A stretch of 64,000 nucleotides of DNA from Dyadobacter sp. CY261 (GTDB taxonomy: Bacteria > Bacteroidota > Bacteroidia > Cytophagales > Spirosomataceae): assembly GCF_021440085.1 (NCBI RefSeq), contig NZ_JAKCPW010000009.1:186001-250000 (forward strand). Direction: 5' to 3'. Both the position numbers and the translations under genes were made by a program. The notes below the pieces were generated by a model. That model searched no databases. It saw only the letters and a list, made by a program, of their open reading frames with translations, and was not told where the DNA came from. This document shows, piece after piece, positions 26,341 to 35,098 of this stretch (its first letter is position 1; each line of letters begins with the position of its first letter).

Positions 26341-28797
26341 TTATCCCAAATAGCTACTGATACTCATGATATCCGCGAAGACGCCGGATGCCGTCACTTC
26401 GGCCCCGGCACCCGGGCCTTTGATCACCAGTGGGCGGTCTTTATAACGTTCCGTGGTGAAGGAAACGATGTTGTCGCTGCCCGACAGCGTGTAAAACGGG
26501 TGCGACGCATCTACGGTTTTGAGCTCGATCGTGGCTTTGCCGTTTTCTAGTGTTGCGATGTAGCGCAGTTTTTCGCCCCGTGCTTCCGCTTCGGACTGCA
26601 TATTGGCAAAAAAGGCATTGGAAATTTCCAGTTCTTCGAAAAACGCAGGCACCGTGGGTGCATTCAGGCAATTCCCGGGCAAAATTTGTGATATTTTGAC
26701 TTCTTCCGGTTCCAGCGCTACCCCTACTTCACGCGAAAGGATCAGGATTTTCCGGCCTACGTCGGCTCCGCTGAGATCGTCGCGCGGGTCGGGTTCGGTG
26801 AAGCCTTTGGCTTTGGCTTCCTGCACGACGTCCACAAAGCGGTTGTCGCCGCCAAAATTGTTGAATATATAGGACAGCGTTCCCGAAAGGATCGCTTCGA
26901 TCTTCAAAAACTTATCGCCGCTGGCCATTAACCCCTGAATGGTATTGATAATGGGCAATCCTGCACCAACGTTGGTTTCGTAAAGAAACTTTACGCCACG
27001 CTGCAAAGCCGTGCGCTGCAATGAGATATATTCCGAATAGCTGCCGGAGTTAGCCACTTTATTAGGCGTAACTACGCTGATACTCGCATCAAGCAACATG
27101 TGATAGTATTGAACAATGTCCTTATCGGAAGTACAATCGACAAAAACGCTGTTCGGGAGGTTGAGCTCGATCATGCGCTGTACGAATGCGGGCAGGCTCG
27201 TTTTCACGCCTTCGTCCATCACCCGGTCGCGCCAGTTTTCTGGCTTGATGCCGTCCGGATCGAGCAGCATTTTTTTCGTATTGGATAAACCGGCGATATT
27301 CAGGTTCAGCAACTTTTCCTCCCGCAAAAATTGGGTCTGGTTACGAATCTGCTCGATGAGCGTACTGCCGATCAACCCTACTCCGACGACAAAGAGGTTC
27401 AATGACCGTGTTTCCGATTGGAAAAACACGCCGTGAATGGAGTTCAGTGCTTTGGAAAGATCGCTTTTTGAAATAACCACGGAAATGTTCAGCTCGGAAG
27501 ATCCTTGTGCCGTGGCTACCACATTGATCCCGTTTTTACCCAAAGCAGAGAAAAGCTTGCCGGAAATACCGGTATTCTTTTTCATTCCCTCACCCACAAT
27601 GGCGACGATCGACAGGTTTTTTTCAACCGAAATACCATCGATATGTCCCAAACTGATCTCCGTCGCGAATTCCTTTTCGAGAACTTCAATAGCCTTTTGG
27701 GAATTTCTAGGGTCGATCGAGAAACAGATCGAATGCTCAGAAGATGCCTGTGAAATCAGGATGACGCTGATGGCATTGTTGGAGAGCGAGGTAAACAACC
27801 GCCCCGAAATACCGGCGACGCCGATCATACCGCTACCCTGAATGTTGACCAGCGCAATCTCATCGATCGACGAAATCCCGGTGATCGCATATTCCTTACC
27901 GTTAGCGGATTTCTGAACGTACGTCCCTTCAAAGCCGGTATTAAATGTATTAAGAACTTTAAGTGTAATGTTCTTCGCAAATGCAGGCTGCAAGCTCGGC
28001 GGGTAAATGACCTTCGCCCCGAAATGCGACAATTCCATCGCTTCCGCATACGAAATAGACGGGATCGTGAACGCATTCGCCACCTTGCGCGGGTCGGCGG
28101 TCATCATACCGTCGACGTCGGTCCAGATTTCGATGGAATCGGCTTCCAGCGCAGCGCCTACGATGGACGCGGTGTAATCGGAGCCGCCCCGGCCGAGTGT
28201 CGTTGTTACGCCTTCGGCTGTGGATGCGATAAAGCCGGTAATGCATTGCAATGCCGTACTTTTCGCGAAATGTTCGAGTATGAGGTGATTGGTTGTCTCA
28301 AAATTCACATCCCCCATACCATAAACGGCATTGGTGCGGATGATCTGGCGCGCGTCGCAGAACTCGGCGGCGACGCCTTTACTTTTGAGAACTTCGGTAA
28401 TAACCATCGTAGAAAGCCGCTCCCCGAAGCTCATAATGAGGTCCAGTGTGCGTTCGGACAGCTCACGAATCCAGGAAACACCTCGCAGAATGTCTTCCAA
28501 TTCATTAAAAAGGCCCCTTACCGCGGCAAATGTGCTGCTTTGGTTTTTGACAGGAATAAGTCCCCGCACCACCGCGAAATGCCGTTCTTCGACGCCTTTC
28601 AAAAACTCCACGTATTCCGTATTCCCGGCGGCCGCCATCTTCCCGATCTCGATAAGCCTGTTCGTGACCCCGCCCATGGCCGAGAAAACCACGGCGATGC
28701 GCTCGCCTTCTGACAGATTTTCTTCGAGGATACTGATTACCTTTTTGATGCTGTCGACCGAGCCGACAGAGGTGCCGCCAAATTTAAGAACCTTCAT
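26341..28797 (-). CDS. thrA: Bifunctional aspartokinase/homoserine dehydrogenase
   Basis: 818 residues, the usual length of a ThrA fusion. The aspartokinase part starts with KFGGTSVGS and contains TTLGRGGSDYTAS. Two ACT-like regulatory regions follow (around EIALVNIQGSGMIGVAGI and LSIVAIVGEGMKKNTGI). The homoserine dehydrogenase domain starts near residue 462 with LFVVGVGLIGSTL, a dinucleotide-binding motif, and contains the catalytic region with VTPNKVANS and the DPRDDLSGADVGRK segment. It catalyses the first and third steps from aspartate to threonine and methionine. It forms an operon with thrB. Confidence 0.96.
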   Translation of the reverse strand: MKVLKFGGTSVGSVDSIKKVISILEENLSEGERIAVVFSAMGGVTNRLIEIGKMAAAGNTEYVEFLKGVEERHFAVVRGLIPVKNQSSTFAAVRGLFNELEDILRGVSWIRELSERTLDLIMSFGERLSTMVITEVLKSKGVAAEFCDARQIIRTNAVYGMGDVNFETTNHLILEHFAKSTALQCITGFIASTAEGVTTTLGRGGSDYTASIVGAALEADSIEIWTDVDGMMTADPRKVANAFTIPSISYAEAMELSHFGAKVIYPPSLQPAFAKNITLKVLNTFNTGFEGTYVQKSANGKEYAITGISSIDEIALVNIQGSGMIGVAGISGRLFTSLSNNAISVILISQASSEHSICFSIDPRNSQKAIEVLEKEFATEISLGHIDGISVEKNLSIVAIVGEGMKKNTGISGKLFSALGKNGINVVATAQGSSELNISVVISKSDLSKALNSIHGVFFQSETRSLNLFVVGVGLIGSTLIEQIRNQTQFLREEKLLNLNIAGLSNTKKMLLDPDGIKPENWRDRVMDEGVKTSLPAFVQRMIELNLPNSVFVDCTSDKDIVQYYHMLLDASISVVTPNKVANSGSYSEYISLQRTALQRGVKFLYETNVGAGLPIINTIQGLMASGDKFLKIEAILSGTLSYIFNNFGGDNRFVDVVQEAKAKGFTEPDPRDDLSGADVGRKILILSREVGVALEPEEVKISQILPGNCLNAPTVPAFFEELEISNAFFANMQSEAEARGEKLRYIATLENGKATIELKTVDASHPFYTLSGSDNIVSFTTERYKDRPLVIKGPGAGAEVTASGVFADIMSISSYLG

Positions 28798-28859
28798 TTA
28801 AAGCTATATTCGAATACGCGAATGTGAACGGCATAGGGCCGCCCATTTTGAACAGAATG

Positions 28860-28867
28860 CAAATATA
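28860..28867 (-). promoter_or_regulatory. Candidate -7 box for thrA-thrB
   Basis: On the minus strand this reads TATATTTG, an exact TAnnTTTG match, 62 nt before the thrA start. The -33 element is not clear. Confidence 0.35.
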
Positions 28868-29033
28868 GCAATTCCAGCGCCGCTAACTTTTAATAACAAT
28901 CCTAAATACCGCCCGACGCATTCTATTTTGATAAACGCCTCATAGCCACGCTACCACGCCCGGCGTTTCGGAAAGTCCTTACTCTCCTATAAAAATCTTG
29001 GTTTTTAATATAATATTTTAAATAAAATCACTT

Positions 29034-29065
29034 TTGTCGACGAATATTTTATTAAAACATTTTTG
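29034..29065 (+). promoter_or_regulatory. Possible promoter of the susC-susD pair
   Basis: TTG (29034-29036), a 21-nt spacer and CATTTTTG (29058-29065), one mismatch from TAnnTTTG, lie 95 nt before the start codon. The rest of the 362-nt gap (28798-29159) is AT-rich towards the susC side and holds no other feature that I can recognise. Confidence 0.3.
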
Positions 29066-29159
29066 CACAATCAGATATTTTTTGAAATTAATTAAAAATA
29101 GAATAATCTTCTGTTTTTAAAAGGTTACCTAACTGTTTCACTCCATTACTTAATCAATT

Positions 29160-32100
29160 ATGAAGAAAGTCTTTACATTAGGCTTCTTATTGTTCTTGCT
29201 GTTCCTTAGCTGGACAGGTTTTGCACAAGACCTGACGATCAAAGGTAAAGTGCAATCGGCCGACGGGAATCTTCCGGGTGCCAGCATCCTCATCAAGGGC
29301 ACCAGTCGTGGGAGCACGACAGACGCAAACGGCGATTTTACCCTCAGCACGCCGGCCAATGCAACCCTGGTTGTTTCATTTATCGGGTACAAAACCACCG
29401 AAATTCCCGTTGGCTCCAAAACCGTTTTCGACATTATGCTCGAAAGTGATGCGACGCAGTTCAACGAGATCGTCGTGACGGCCCTCGGTATTGCCCGTGA
29501 GAAGAAGGCATTGGGTTATTCCGTGCAGGAAGTTAGCGGTAAAACGCTTACCCAGGCACGGGAAACGAACCTGGTCAATTCGCTATCGGGCCGCCTGGCT
29601 GGTGTGCAGGTGACCAACTCCAATGGTGCTCCCGGCTCGTCGTCCAGGATGATTATCCGCGGTGCCAGTTCCATTGGCAGCAACAACCAACCCCTGTTCG
29701 TCGTGGACGGTGTGCCGGTCGATAACAGCAACTTCGGCTCGGGAACAGGGATCGATTATGGCAATGCCGCCGCGTCGATCAACCCGGACGATGTAGAGTC
29801 TATCAACGTCCTGAAAGGCCCGAGTGCCGCTGCGTTATATGGTTCAAGAGGAGCAAATGGCGTTGTTTTGATTACGACCAAAAGTGGTAAAGGCACGAAG
29901 GGCATCGGCGTTTCATTCAATACGAACACAGCATTCGAATCGCCATTCCGCCTTCCTAAGTGGCAAAATGAATACGGACAAGGTGCAAAGGGACTATTCT
30001 CCTACGTGGATGGAACCGGTGCCGGCGTGAACGATGGTGTAGATGAGAGCTGGGGCCCAAAACTCGACGGTCGTTTGCTACCACAATTCGATTCGCCTAT
30101 TGGTGCCGACGGCACCCGCACGCCCACGCCCTGGATCGCGCATCCCGACAATGTCGATAAGTTCTTCGAAACCGGCCGCACCCTGACCAACAACGTGGCT
30201 ATTACCGGTGCTAACGACAAAGGCGATTTCCGGCTTTCATTTACCGATCTGAACCAAACCGGCATTCTCCCGAATACCGATTACAAACGCCGCACGGTAT
30301 CATTGAATGCAGGCTGGAATCTAACCAAAAAGCTGAGCATCCGCGCAACTGGTAATTATGTAAAAGACGGTAGCGACAACCGTAACAACTTCGGGTTGTA
30401 CTTCATCTGGTTTGGCCGCCAGGTGGATATGGACAAGTTGAAAGATTATCACAAGCCGGGTAGCATTTATCAATACAACTGGAACGACAACTACTGGACT
30501 AACCCGTATTACCTGCTCAATGAGAGCACCCGGGCCAACGAACGCGACAGACTGTACGGAAACATGTCGGCAACTTATAAATTCACCGATTGGCTAAGCC
30601 TCACCGCCCGCACCGGAACGGACTTTTACGAAGATCGCCGCAAAACCAAAACCGCCGCCCGCCAGGCCAAAATCGGCGCTTCGTCATTGTACGACGCTTA
30701 CAATGAGGAGCAAATATTCGTCCGCGAGTCCAACTCCGATTTCCTTTTGAATGCCACCCATAAATTCGGGGAGTTTGACATTACCGCAAACATCGGAGGC
30801 AACCACCGAAGCAATTACGCACAACGCAACTACATGGGCGCTACCGAACTTGCGATCCCTCGGGTATACAATATGGGTAATTCGCGCCAACGCCCGGTGA
30901 CGGAGAACAGTTTTATTCGTAAAAACGTAAACAGCCTTTACGCCGCCGCTAATCTCGGTTTTCGCAATTACCTGTTTGTGGATCTGACGGCCCGTAATGA
31001 CTGGTCGAGTTCACTGCCAAGCGACAACCGCTCTTACTTCTATCCTTCCGCGGCTGTCAGCGCTATCATTACCGATATTTTCGATGTAAAATCATCGGTA
31101 TTGTCTTTTGCCAAAATTCGGGCTGGCTGGGCGCGTGTGGGTAACGACACTGATCCTTATCGACTCGCAAGTACCTACAAATATGAAAACCCATGGGGTA
31201 GCACACCGAGCCTTTCCGAAAACAATGCATTGCTGAATGCGACCCTGAAACCCGAGCTAACTTCTTCCTATGAGATCGGAACAGATATTCGTTTATGGCA
31301 AAACCGCATTGGTTTGGATCTTACCTATTATAAAAAGGTTTCGTCCAACCAGATTCTTGATGTAAACATCTCAAACGCTACCGGTTATCTGTCCAAACTC
31401 CTCAATGCAGGGAAGATCGAAAACCAAGGTATCGAGATCCAACTGACAGCCTCACCAATTAAAACACAGACATTTGAATGGGAGGTGGGCGTTAACTGGG
31501 CGCGCAACAAGAACAAGGTTGTTTCCCTGGCTAACAACCTGACCACCTACCAGCTGAACACCAGCTATAACCCATTGACCCAGGCTACCACCACCAACAG
31601 CTTCCGCGGATTGTCGGTGGAAGCACGCGTAGGCGAGCCTTACGGCACATTCTTCGGAAAAGGCTTCCAGCGCGCTCCAGATGGTCAGATCATTTACGAT
31701 GCGCAGGGTTACCCGGTACTGGAATCGGCAAGCCGTGTGTTGGGCAACTTCACTCCCGACTGGATCGGAGGGTTCTCAAATACTTTCCGTTATAAAAACC
31801 TATCACTTAGCACATTGATCGACGTAAAACATGGAGGTGATATTTTCTCACAATCCATCAATATCGGTCGCTACACGGGGGTTTTGGAAGAAACTACGAT
31901 GGGACGTGAAGACGGCATCGTGGGCCAGGGCGTAGTGAATATCGGCACTGCCGCCGCTCCTGAATATGTGGCAAACGAAAAACGTATCAGTTCCGAGGAA
32001 TACCATCACAAATATTACCTGCTGACCAACAACGAAAACACCATTTTCGACGCCAGTTACGTGAAACTGCGCGAAGTGAAGCTGACTTACGTGCTTACAG

Positions 32101-32297
32101 GCCAGGTGTTCAAAAAACTGCCGTTCCGCGACATCGCGATTTCGGTGGTTGGCCGCAACCTCGCGCTCCTGAAAAGCAACCTGCCACATATCGATCCTGA
32201 AACCAGCTACTATAACGATGGTAACCTGCAAGGCATCGAAAACGGTCAGATCCCGACCACCAGAACCGTTGGTTTTAACATCAGTTTCAACCTGTAA
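29160..32297 (+). CDS. SusC/RagA family TonB-linked outer membrane protein
   Basis: 1045 residues. A signal peptide (LGFLLFLLFLSWTGFAQ) is followed by a carboxypeptidase-like regulatory domain (residues about 22-100; KGKVQSADGNLPGASILIKG), the SusC-specific plug with GVQVTNSNGAPGSSS, IRGASSIGSNNQPLFVVDG and VLKGPSAAALYGSRGANGVV, and a long beta-barrel ending in an aromatic-rich strand (VGFNISFNL). It transports a ligand captured by SusD across the outer membrane using TonB energy. The partner SusD gene starts 25 nt downstream. No glycoside hydrolase, sensor or sigma factor is adjacent, so the substrate, possibly a glycan or peptide, is undetermined. Confidence 0.95.
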   Translation: MKKVFTLGFLLFLLFLSWTGFAQDLTIKGKVQSADGNLPGASILIKGTSRGSTTDANGDFTLSTPANATLVVSFIGYKTTEIPVGSKTVFDIMLESDATQFNEIVVTALGIAREKKALGYSVQEVSGKTLTQARETNLVNSLSGRLAGVQVTNSNGAPGSSSRMIIRGASSIGSNNQPLFVVDGVPVDNSNFGSGTGIDYGNAAASINPDDVESINVLKGPSAAALYGSRGANGVVLITTKSGKGTKGIGVSFNTNTAFESPFRLPKWQNEYGQGAKGLFSYVDGTGAGVNDGVDESWGPKLDGRLLPQFDSPIGADGTRTPTPWIAHPDNVDKFFETGRTLTNNVAITGANDKGDFRLSFTDLNQTGILPNTDYKRRTVSLNAGWNLTKKLSIRATGNYVKDGSDNRNNFGLYFIWFGRQVDMDKLKDYHKPGSIYQYNWNDNYWTNPYYLLNESTRANERDRLYGNMSATYKFTDWLSLTARTGTDFYEDRRKTKTAARQAKIGASSLYDAYNEEQIFVRESNSDFLLNATHKFGEFDITANIGGNHRSNYAQRNYMGATELAIPRVYNMGNSRQRPVTENSFIRKNVNSLYAAANLGFRNYLFVDLTARNDWSSSLPSDNRSYFYPSAAVSAIITDIFDVKSSVLSFAKIRAGWARVGNDTDPYRLASTYKYENPWGSTPSLSENNALLNATLKPELTSSYEIGTDIRLWQNRIGLDLTYYKKVSSNQILDVNISNATGYLSKLLNAGKIENQGIEIQLTASPIKTQTFEWEVGVNWARNKNKVVSLANNLTTYQLNTSYNPLTQATTTNSFRGLSVEARVGEPYGTFFGKGFQRAPDGQIIYDAQGYPVLESASRVLGNFTPDWIGGFSNTFRYKNLSLSTLIDVKHGGDIFSQSINIGRYTGVLEETTMGREDGIVGQGVVNIGTAAAPEYVANEKRISSEEYHHKYYLLTNNENTIFDASYVKLREVKLTYVLTGQVFKKLPFRDIAISVVGRNLALLKSNLPHIDPETSYYNDGNLQGIENGQIPTTRTVGFNISFNL

Positions 32298-32322
32298 GCC
32301 ATTATCCTAACTGATTTCAAGC

Positions 32323-33783
32323 ATGAAAAGCATCATACGTTCCTTCAAATCCAAGACATTGCTGGTGGCATCCATTGTTTGCCTGTCGGCTTGCACGGGT
32401 GATTTCGACGAGGTCAATACGAATAACAACAGCGCTGCAACCGGTACCGCCGACCTCTTTCTGCCTCATGGCATCCAAAGTGCCGTAGACCTGTACTGGG
32501 GCGGTTCTATAGGCCAGGATATCGGCGACGGTTTCTCCCAGCATTGGGCGCGCATCCAATACACGGATATCGACCAGTACACCGTGTCGGCCGACGTGTA
32601 TACCACCGGCTGGCAAACACTTTACATCGAAGCATTAGCTGATTATCAGCGCATTTCGAAAATTTCGGAGGAATCGGGTAACACCAACTACAAGGCCGTG
32701 GCAATGATCATGCGCTCGTGGGTGTTCTCGCTTTTGACCGATATTTACGGTGATATTCCTTATACAGATGCTCTGCAAGGGCTGGAAGACAAGTTGTTGC
32801 CCAAATACGATGCGCAAAAAAATGTATACGCCGCACTGATCGCCGAACTGAAAACAGCCAACGACCTGATCGATGTCAACGATAAAAACAAAGCGATTGC
32901 AGGCGATATACTCTTTAATGGCAACCTCACAAAATGGAAGAAGTTCTCCAACTCACTAAGCCTGCGCCTGCTTTCGCGGATGATCGACAAAGCCGATGCG
33001 CCGATCGACGTGAAATCGGAAATCACCCGCATTCTGAGTGACCCTGCCAAGTATCCGGTATTGGAAGCCGTCGCTGACAATGTTCAACTGAACTACCTCG
33101 ATGCAACAAACAACAATAATCCCATCAATCAGAACCGCAAAACGCGGGATGATCATCGCGTGAGCGCGACATTAATAAATAAACTGGCGGCGCTGAATGA
33201 TGGAAGATTGGCCGTTTATGCCAACAAGCCTGCCGACGGCGGCGATTTTAAAGGCGTTCCAAACGGACTTTCATCGTCGGACGCGAATGCCCTGGGTCTT
33301 TCCAAAACATCGAAAGTAGGCGACTATTTCGTAGCTGCAACTGCCCCTGGCGTGATTATGAGCTATGCAGAACTGCTTTTCCTCAAAGCGGAATTTGCCT
33401 ACAAAGGCATCGCAGCAGCCGGTACCGCCTCAAAAAACTATACGGACGGCATTACCGCCTCATTCGCACAATACAAACTGACCGTCCCGGAGGCATATCT
33501 TACGGCGAACGCATTAAAATCGGGTGCCGATGGCTTCACCCAGATCATGGAGCAAAAATGGATCGCGCTTTTCGGCCAGGGTGTCGAAGCATGGACCGAG
33601 TACCGTCGTACCGGCATCCCCGCCCTAGTCCCTCCTGTTTTGAATACGAATGGAAATGTCATTCCAACGCGGCTGCCATACCCGGGCTCGGAAGAATCGC
33701 TGAATTATGAAAACTTTTCAGCGGCGCTTACCTCCCAGGGAGGCAAGAATGACATGAAATTGAAGCTTTGGTTTGCAAAATAA
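32323..33783 (+). CDS. SusD/RagB family outer membrane lipoprotein
   Basis: 486 residues. The signal peptide ends in CLSAC, a good lipobox, followed by an acidic stretch (TGDFDEVN) as usual for surface-exposed Bacteroidota lipoproteins. The helical repeats with KAVAMIMRSWVFSLLTDIYGDIPY and the C-terminal ALFGQGVEAWTEYRRTGIP match the SusD-like_2 subgroup (PF12771). It binds the ligand at the surface and caps the SusC barrel. It forms an operon with the upstream susC and is followed by a bidirectional terminator. Confidence 0.94.
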   Translation: MKSIIRSFKSKTLLVASIVCLSACTGDFDEVNTNNNSAATGTADLFLPHGIQSAVDLYWGGSIGQDIGDGFSQHWARIQYTDIDQYTVSADVYTTGWQTLYIEALADYQRISKISEESGNTNYKAVAMIMRSWVFSLLTDIYGDIPYTDALQGLEDKLLPKYDAQKNVYAALIAELKTANDLIDVNDKNKAIAGDILFNGNLTKWKKFSNSLSLRLLSRMIDKADAPIDVKSEITRILSDPAKYPVLEAVADNVQLNYLDATNNNNPINQNRKTRDDHRVSATLINKLAALNDGRLAVYANKPADGGDFKGVPNGLSSSDANALGLSKTSKVGDYFVAATAPGVIMSYAELLFLKAEFAYKGIAAAGTASKNYTDGITASFAQYKLTVPEAYLTANALKSGADGFTQIMEQKWIALFGQGVEAWTEYRRTGIPALVPPVLNTNGNVIPTRLPYPGSEESLNYENFSAALTSQGGKNDMKLKLWFAK

Positions 33784-33808
33784 TGCAGGCCGATAAGTAC
33801 TAAAAAGC

Positions 33809-33850
33809 AAAACGGGTCAGATGCGTGCGGCATCCGGCCCGTTTTCTTTT
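33809..33850. terminator. Bidirectional terminator after susD
   Basis: AAAACGGG and CCCGTTTT enclose a second stem (GATGC / GCATC), giving T-tracts on both strands between convergent genes. Confidence 0.8.
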
Positions 33851-33866
33851 GAATTGATATTTTAAC

Positions 33867-34631
33867 TTAAAACGAAATCCCTAACCCGGCACCAATGTTC
33901 GCAACCCCTACAAAACGTTTCTCGTTAATGGGGATACCCACCTCCGGATAACTGCCCACACGGACATTCACCGCCACATTTTTCAGCACGGCCTCTGTAG
34001 CAAGGAAATCGCCGGAAAGATGGAAATATAACGGCCCGGCAATCGGCAAACGTAAACTCGCCCCGGCACCTACACCGAAACCACTGGTAGAAGCCGGGCT
34101 CAAATGCACCAGGATCTGGTTCTCGCCTGATTGAAATGTGCCGGTCATGTCCACGGTTGGCGACGTAACCTTTACATATCCTCCCTGCACGTGCCCTTCG
34201 ATTTGTACACGATTAAAATTGAGAAAAATGGCAGGACCGGCCATGATCGCATTGAATTTCCAACGCGAAACCTTCGTGTCCCAGGTATGCGAGGTTGTTT
34301 CGTTAATAATACCTTTGATCTCTTCCACCCGTAAGTCGGCGATATCGACGATCGGTTGCGGGCGGGTGGTATTTTGATTCATGCTACCTGAAAATTTCAG
34401 CCCGAACCAGCGCGCTACGCGGACATCATAATTGACCTGCCCATAATATCCTGAGCCCGTTAACCCCGCGAAAGGATCGTTCAATTTTTCCCTCGCCAGC
34501 TCACCTACCGGCAAACTGTATCCGGCAGTAACAGAAAGGAAACTCCGGTTATCGTTTTGTGCCTTGCCGTCGATCTGCACAAATAGGAAAAGTGCAAATA
34601 AGAGGGTTAATAAACGTTGGCTACTAATCAT
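33867..34631 (-). CDS. Exported outer membrane beta-barrel protein, unknown function
   Basis: 254 residues with a signal peptide ending near DGKAQ. The mature part has alternating glycine- and aromatic-rich strands (SVTAGYSLPVGEL, GYYGQVNYDVRVARWFGLKFSG, IEGHVQGGYVKV, GFGVGAGASLRLPI) and ends in a hydrophobic strand terminating in Phe (GAGLGISF), the pattern of an eight-stranded or similar porin-like barrel common in Bacteroidota. It is convergent with susD. No enzymatic motif is visible. Confidence 0.65.
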   Translation of the reverse strand: MISSQRLLTLLFALFLFVQIDGKAQNDNRSFLSVTAGYSLPVGELAREKLNDPFAGLTGSGYYGQVNYDVRVARWFGLKFSGSMNQNTTRPQPIVDIADLRVEEIKGIINETTSHTWDTKVSRWKFNAIMAGPAIFLNFNRVQIEGHVQGGYVKVTSPTVDMTGTFQSGENQILVHLSPASTSGFGVGAGASLRLPIAGPLYFHLSGDFLATEAVLKNVAVNVRVGSYPEVGIPINEKRFVGVANIGAGLGISF

Positions 34632-34841
34632 GAATATGGCTGGTTTGTGAGAAGAACTAGTACCTCAAACGAAATTTCCAGCTAAGGTAACATGAAACGT
34701 CCCCGATTTATCACATTTTTAACCCAGTACTTACTTTGGGGAAATTTTATCAACACAATGTTATATAAAACGGTTAAAAAGTGCTGAATCCGCGCTGGTA
34801 TAGAAATGGTAGGGTCTATTTTAAACTAAATCAATAAACCC

Positions 34842-35096
34842 ATGAACAGGCAAGAAACAGATGATGAAGCAAGATCCACCAAGAACCTTAAAAACGTCTG
34901 GAAATGGATTGTTGGCGTCGGTATCGCACTCTCGCTGATCGCCTGGTTTGGCGGCTTTTTCAATCACGATAGAAATTTGGGAGAGGCGGATAATCCTGCT
35001 GATCAAACCGCCGCCGCCGATAGTGTTGCTTCCGATACCGCAGGCACCAATTTACGATCAGACACAGTGTATGAGCACGTCCGCGGCACTAAATAG
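34842..35096 (+). CDS. Small single-pass membrane protein, unknown function
   Basis: 84 residues. A charged N-terminus (MNRQETDDEARSTKNLKN) precedes one membrane helix (about residues 24-45, WIVGVGIALSLIAWFGGFF) and an acidic, Ala/Ser-rich tail. It stops 2 nt before the stop codon of the convergent FAD/Fe-S oxidoreductase gene. No family recognised; the good start context and hydrophobic core make it a likely gene. Confidence 0.6.
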   Translation: MNRQETDDEARSTKNLKNVWKWIVGVGIALSLIAWFGGFFNHDRNLGEADNPADQTAAADSVASDTAGTNLRSDTVYEHVRGTK

Positions 35097-35098
35097 CG

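Noticed and set aside
28024..28713. 229-codon open frame on the + strand opposite thrA
   Set aside because: Antisense shadow of the aspartokinase domain; no recognisable protein features.
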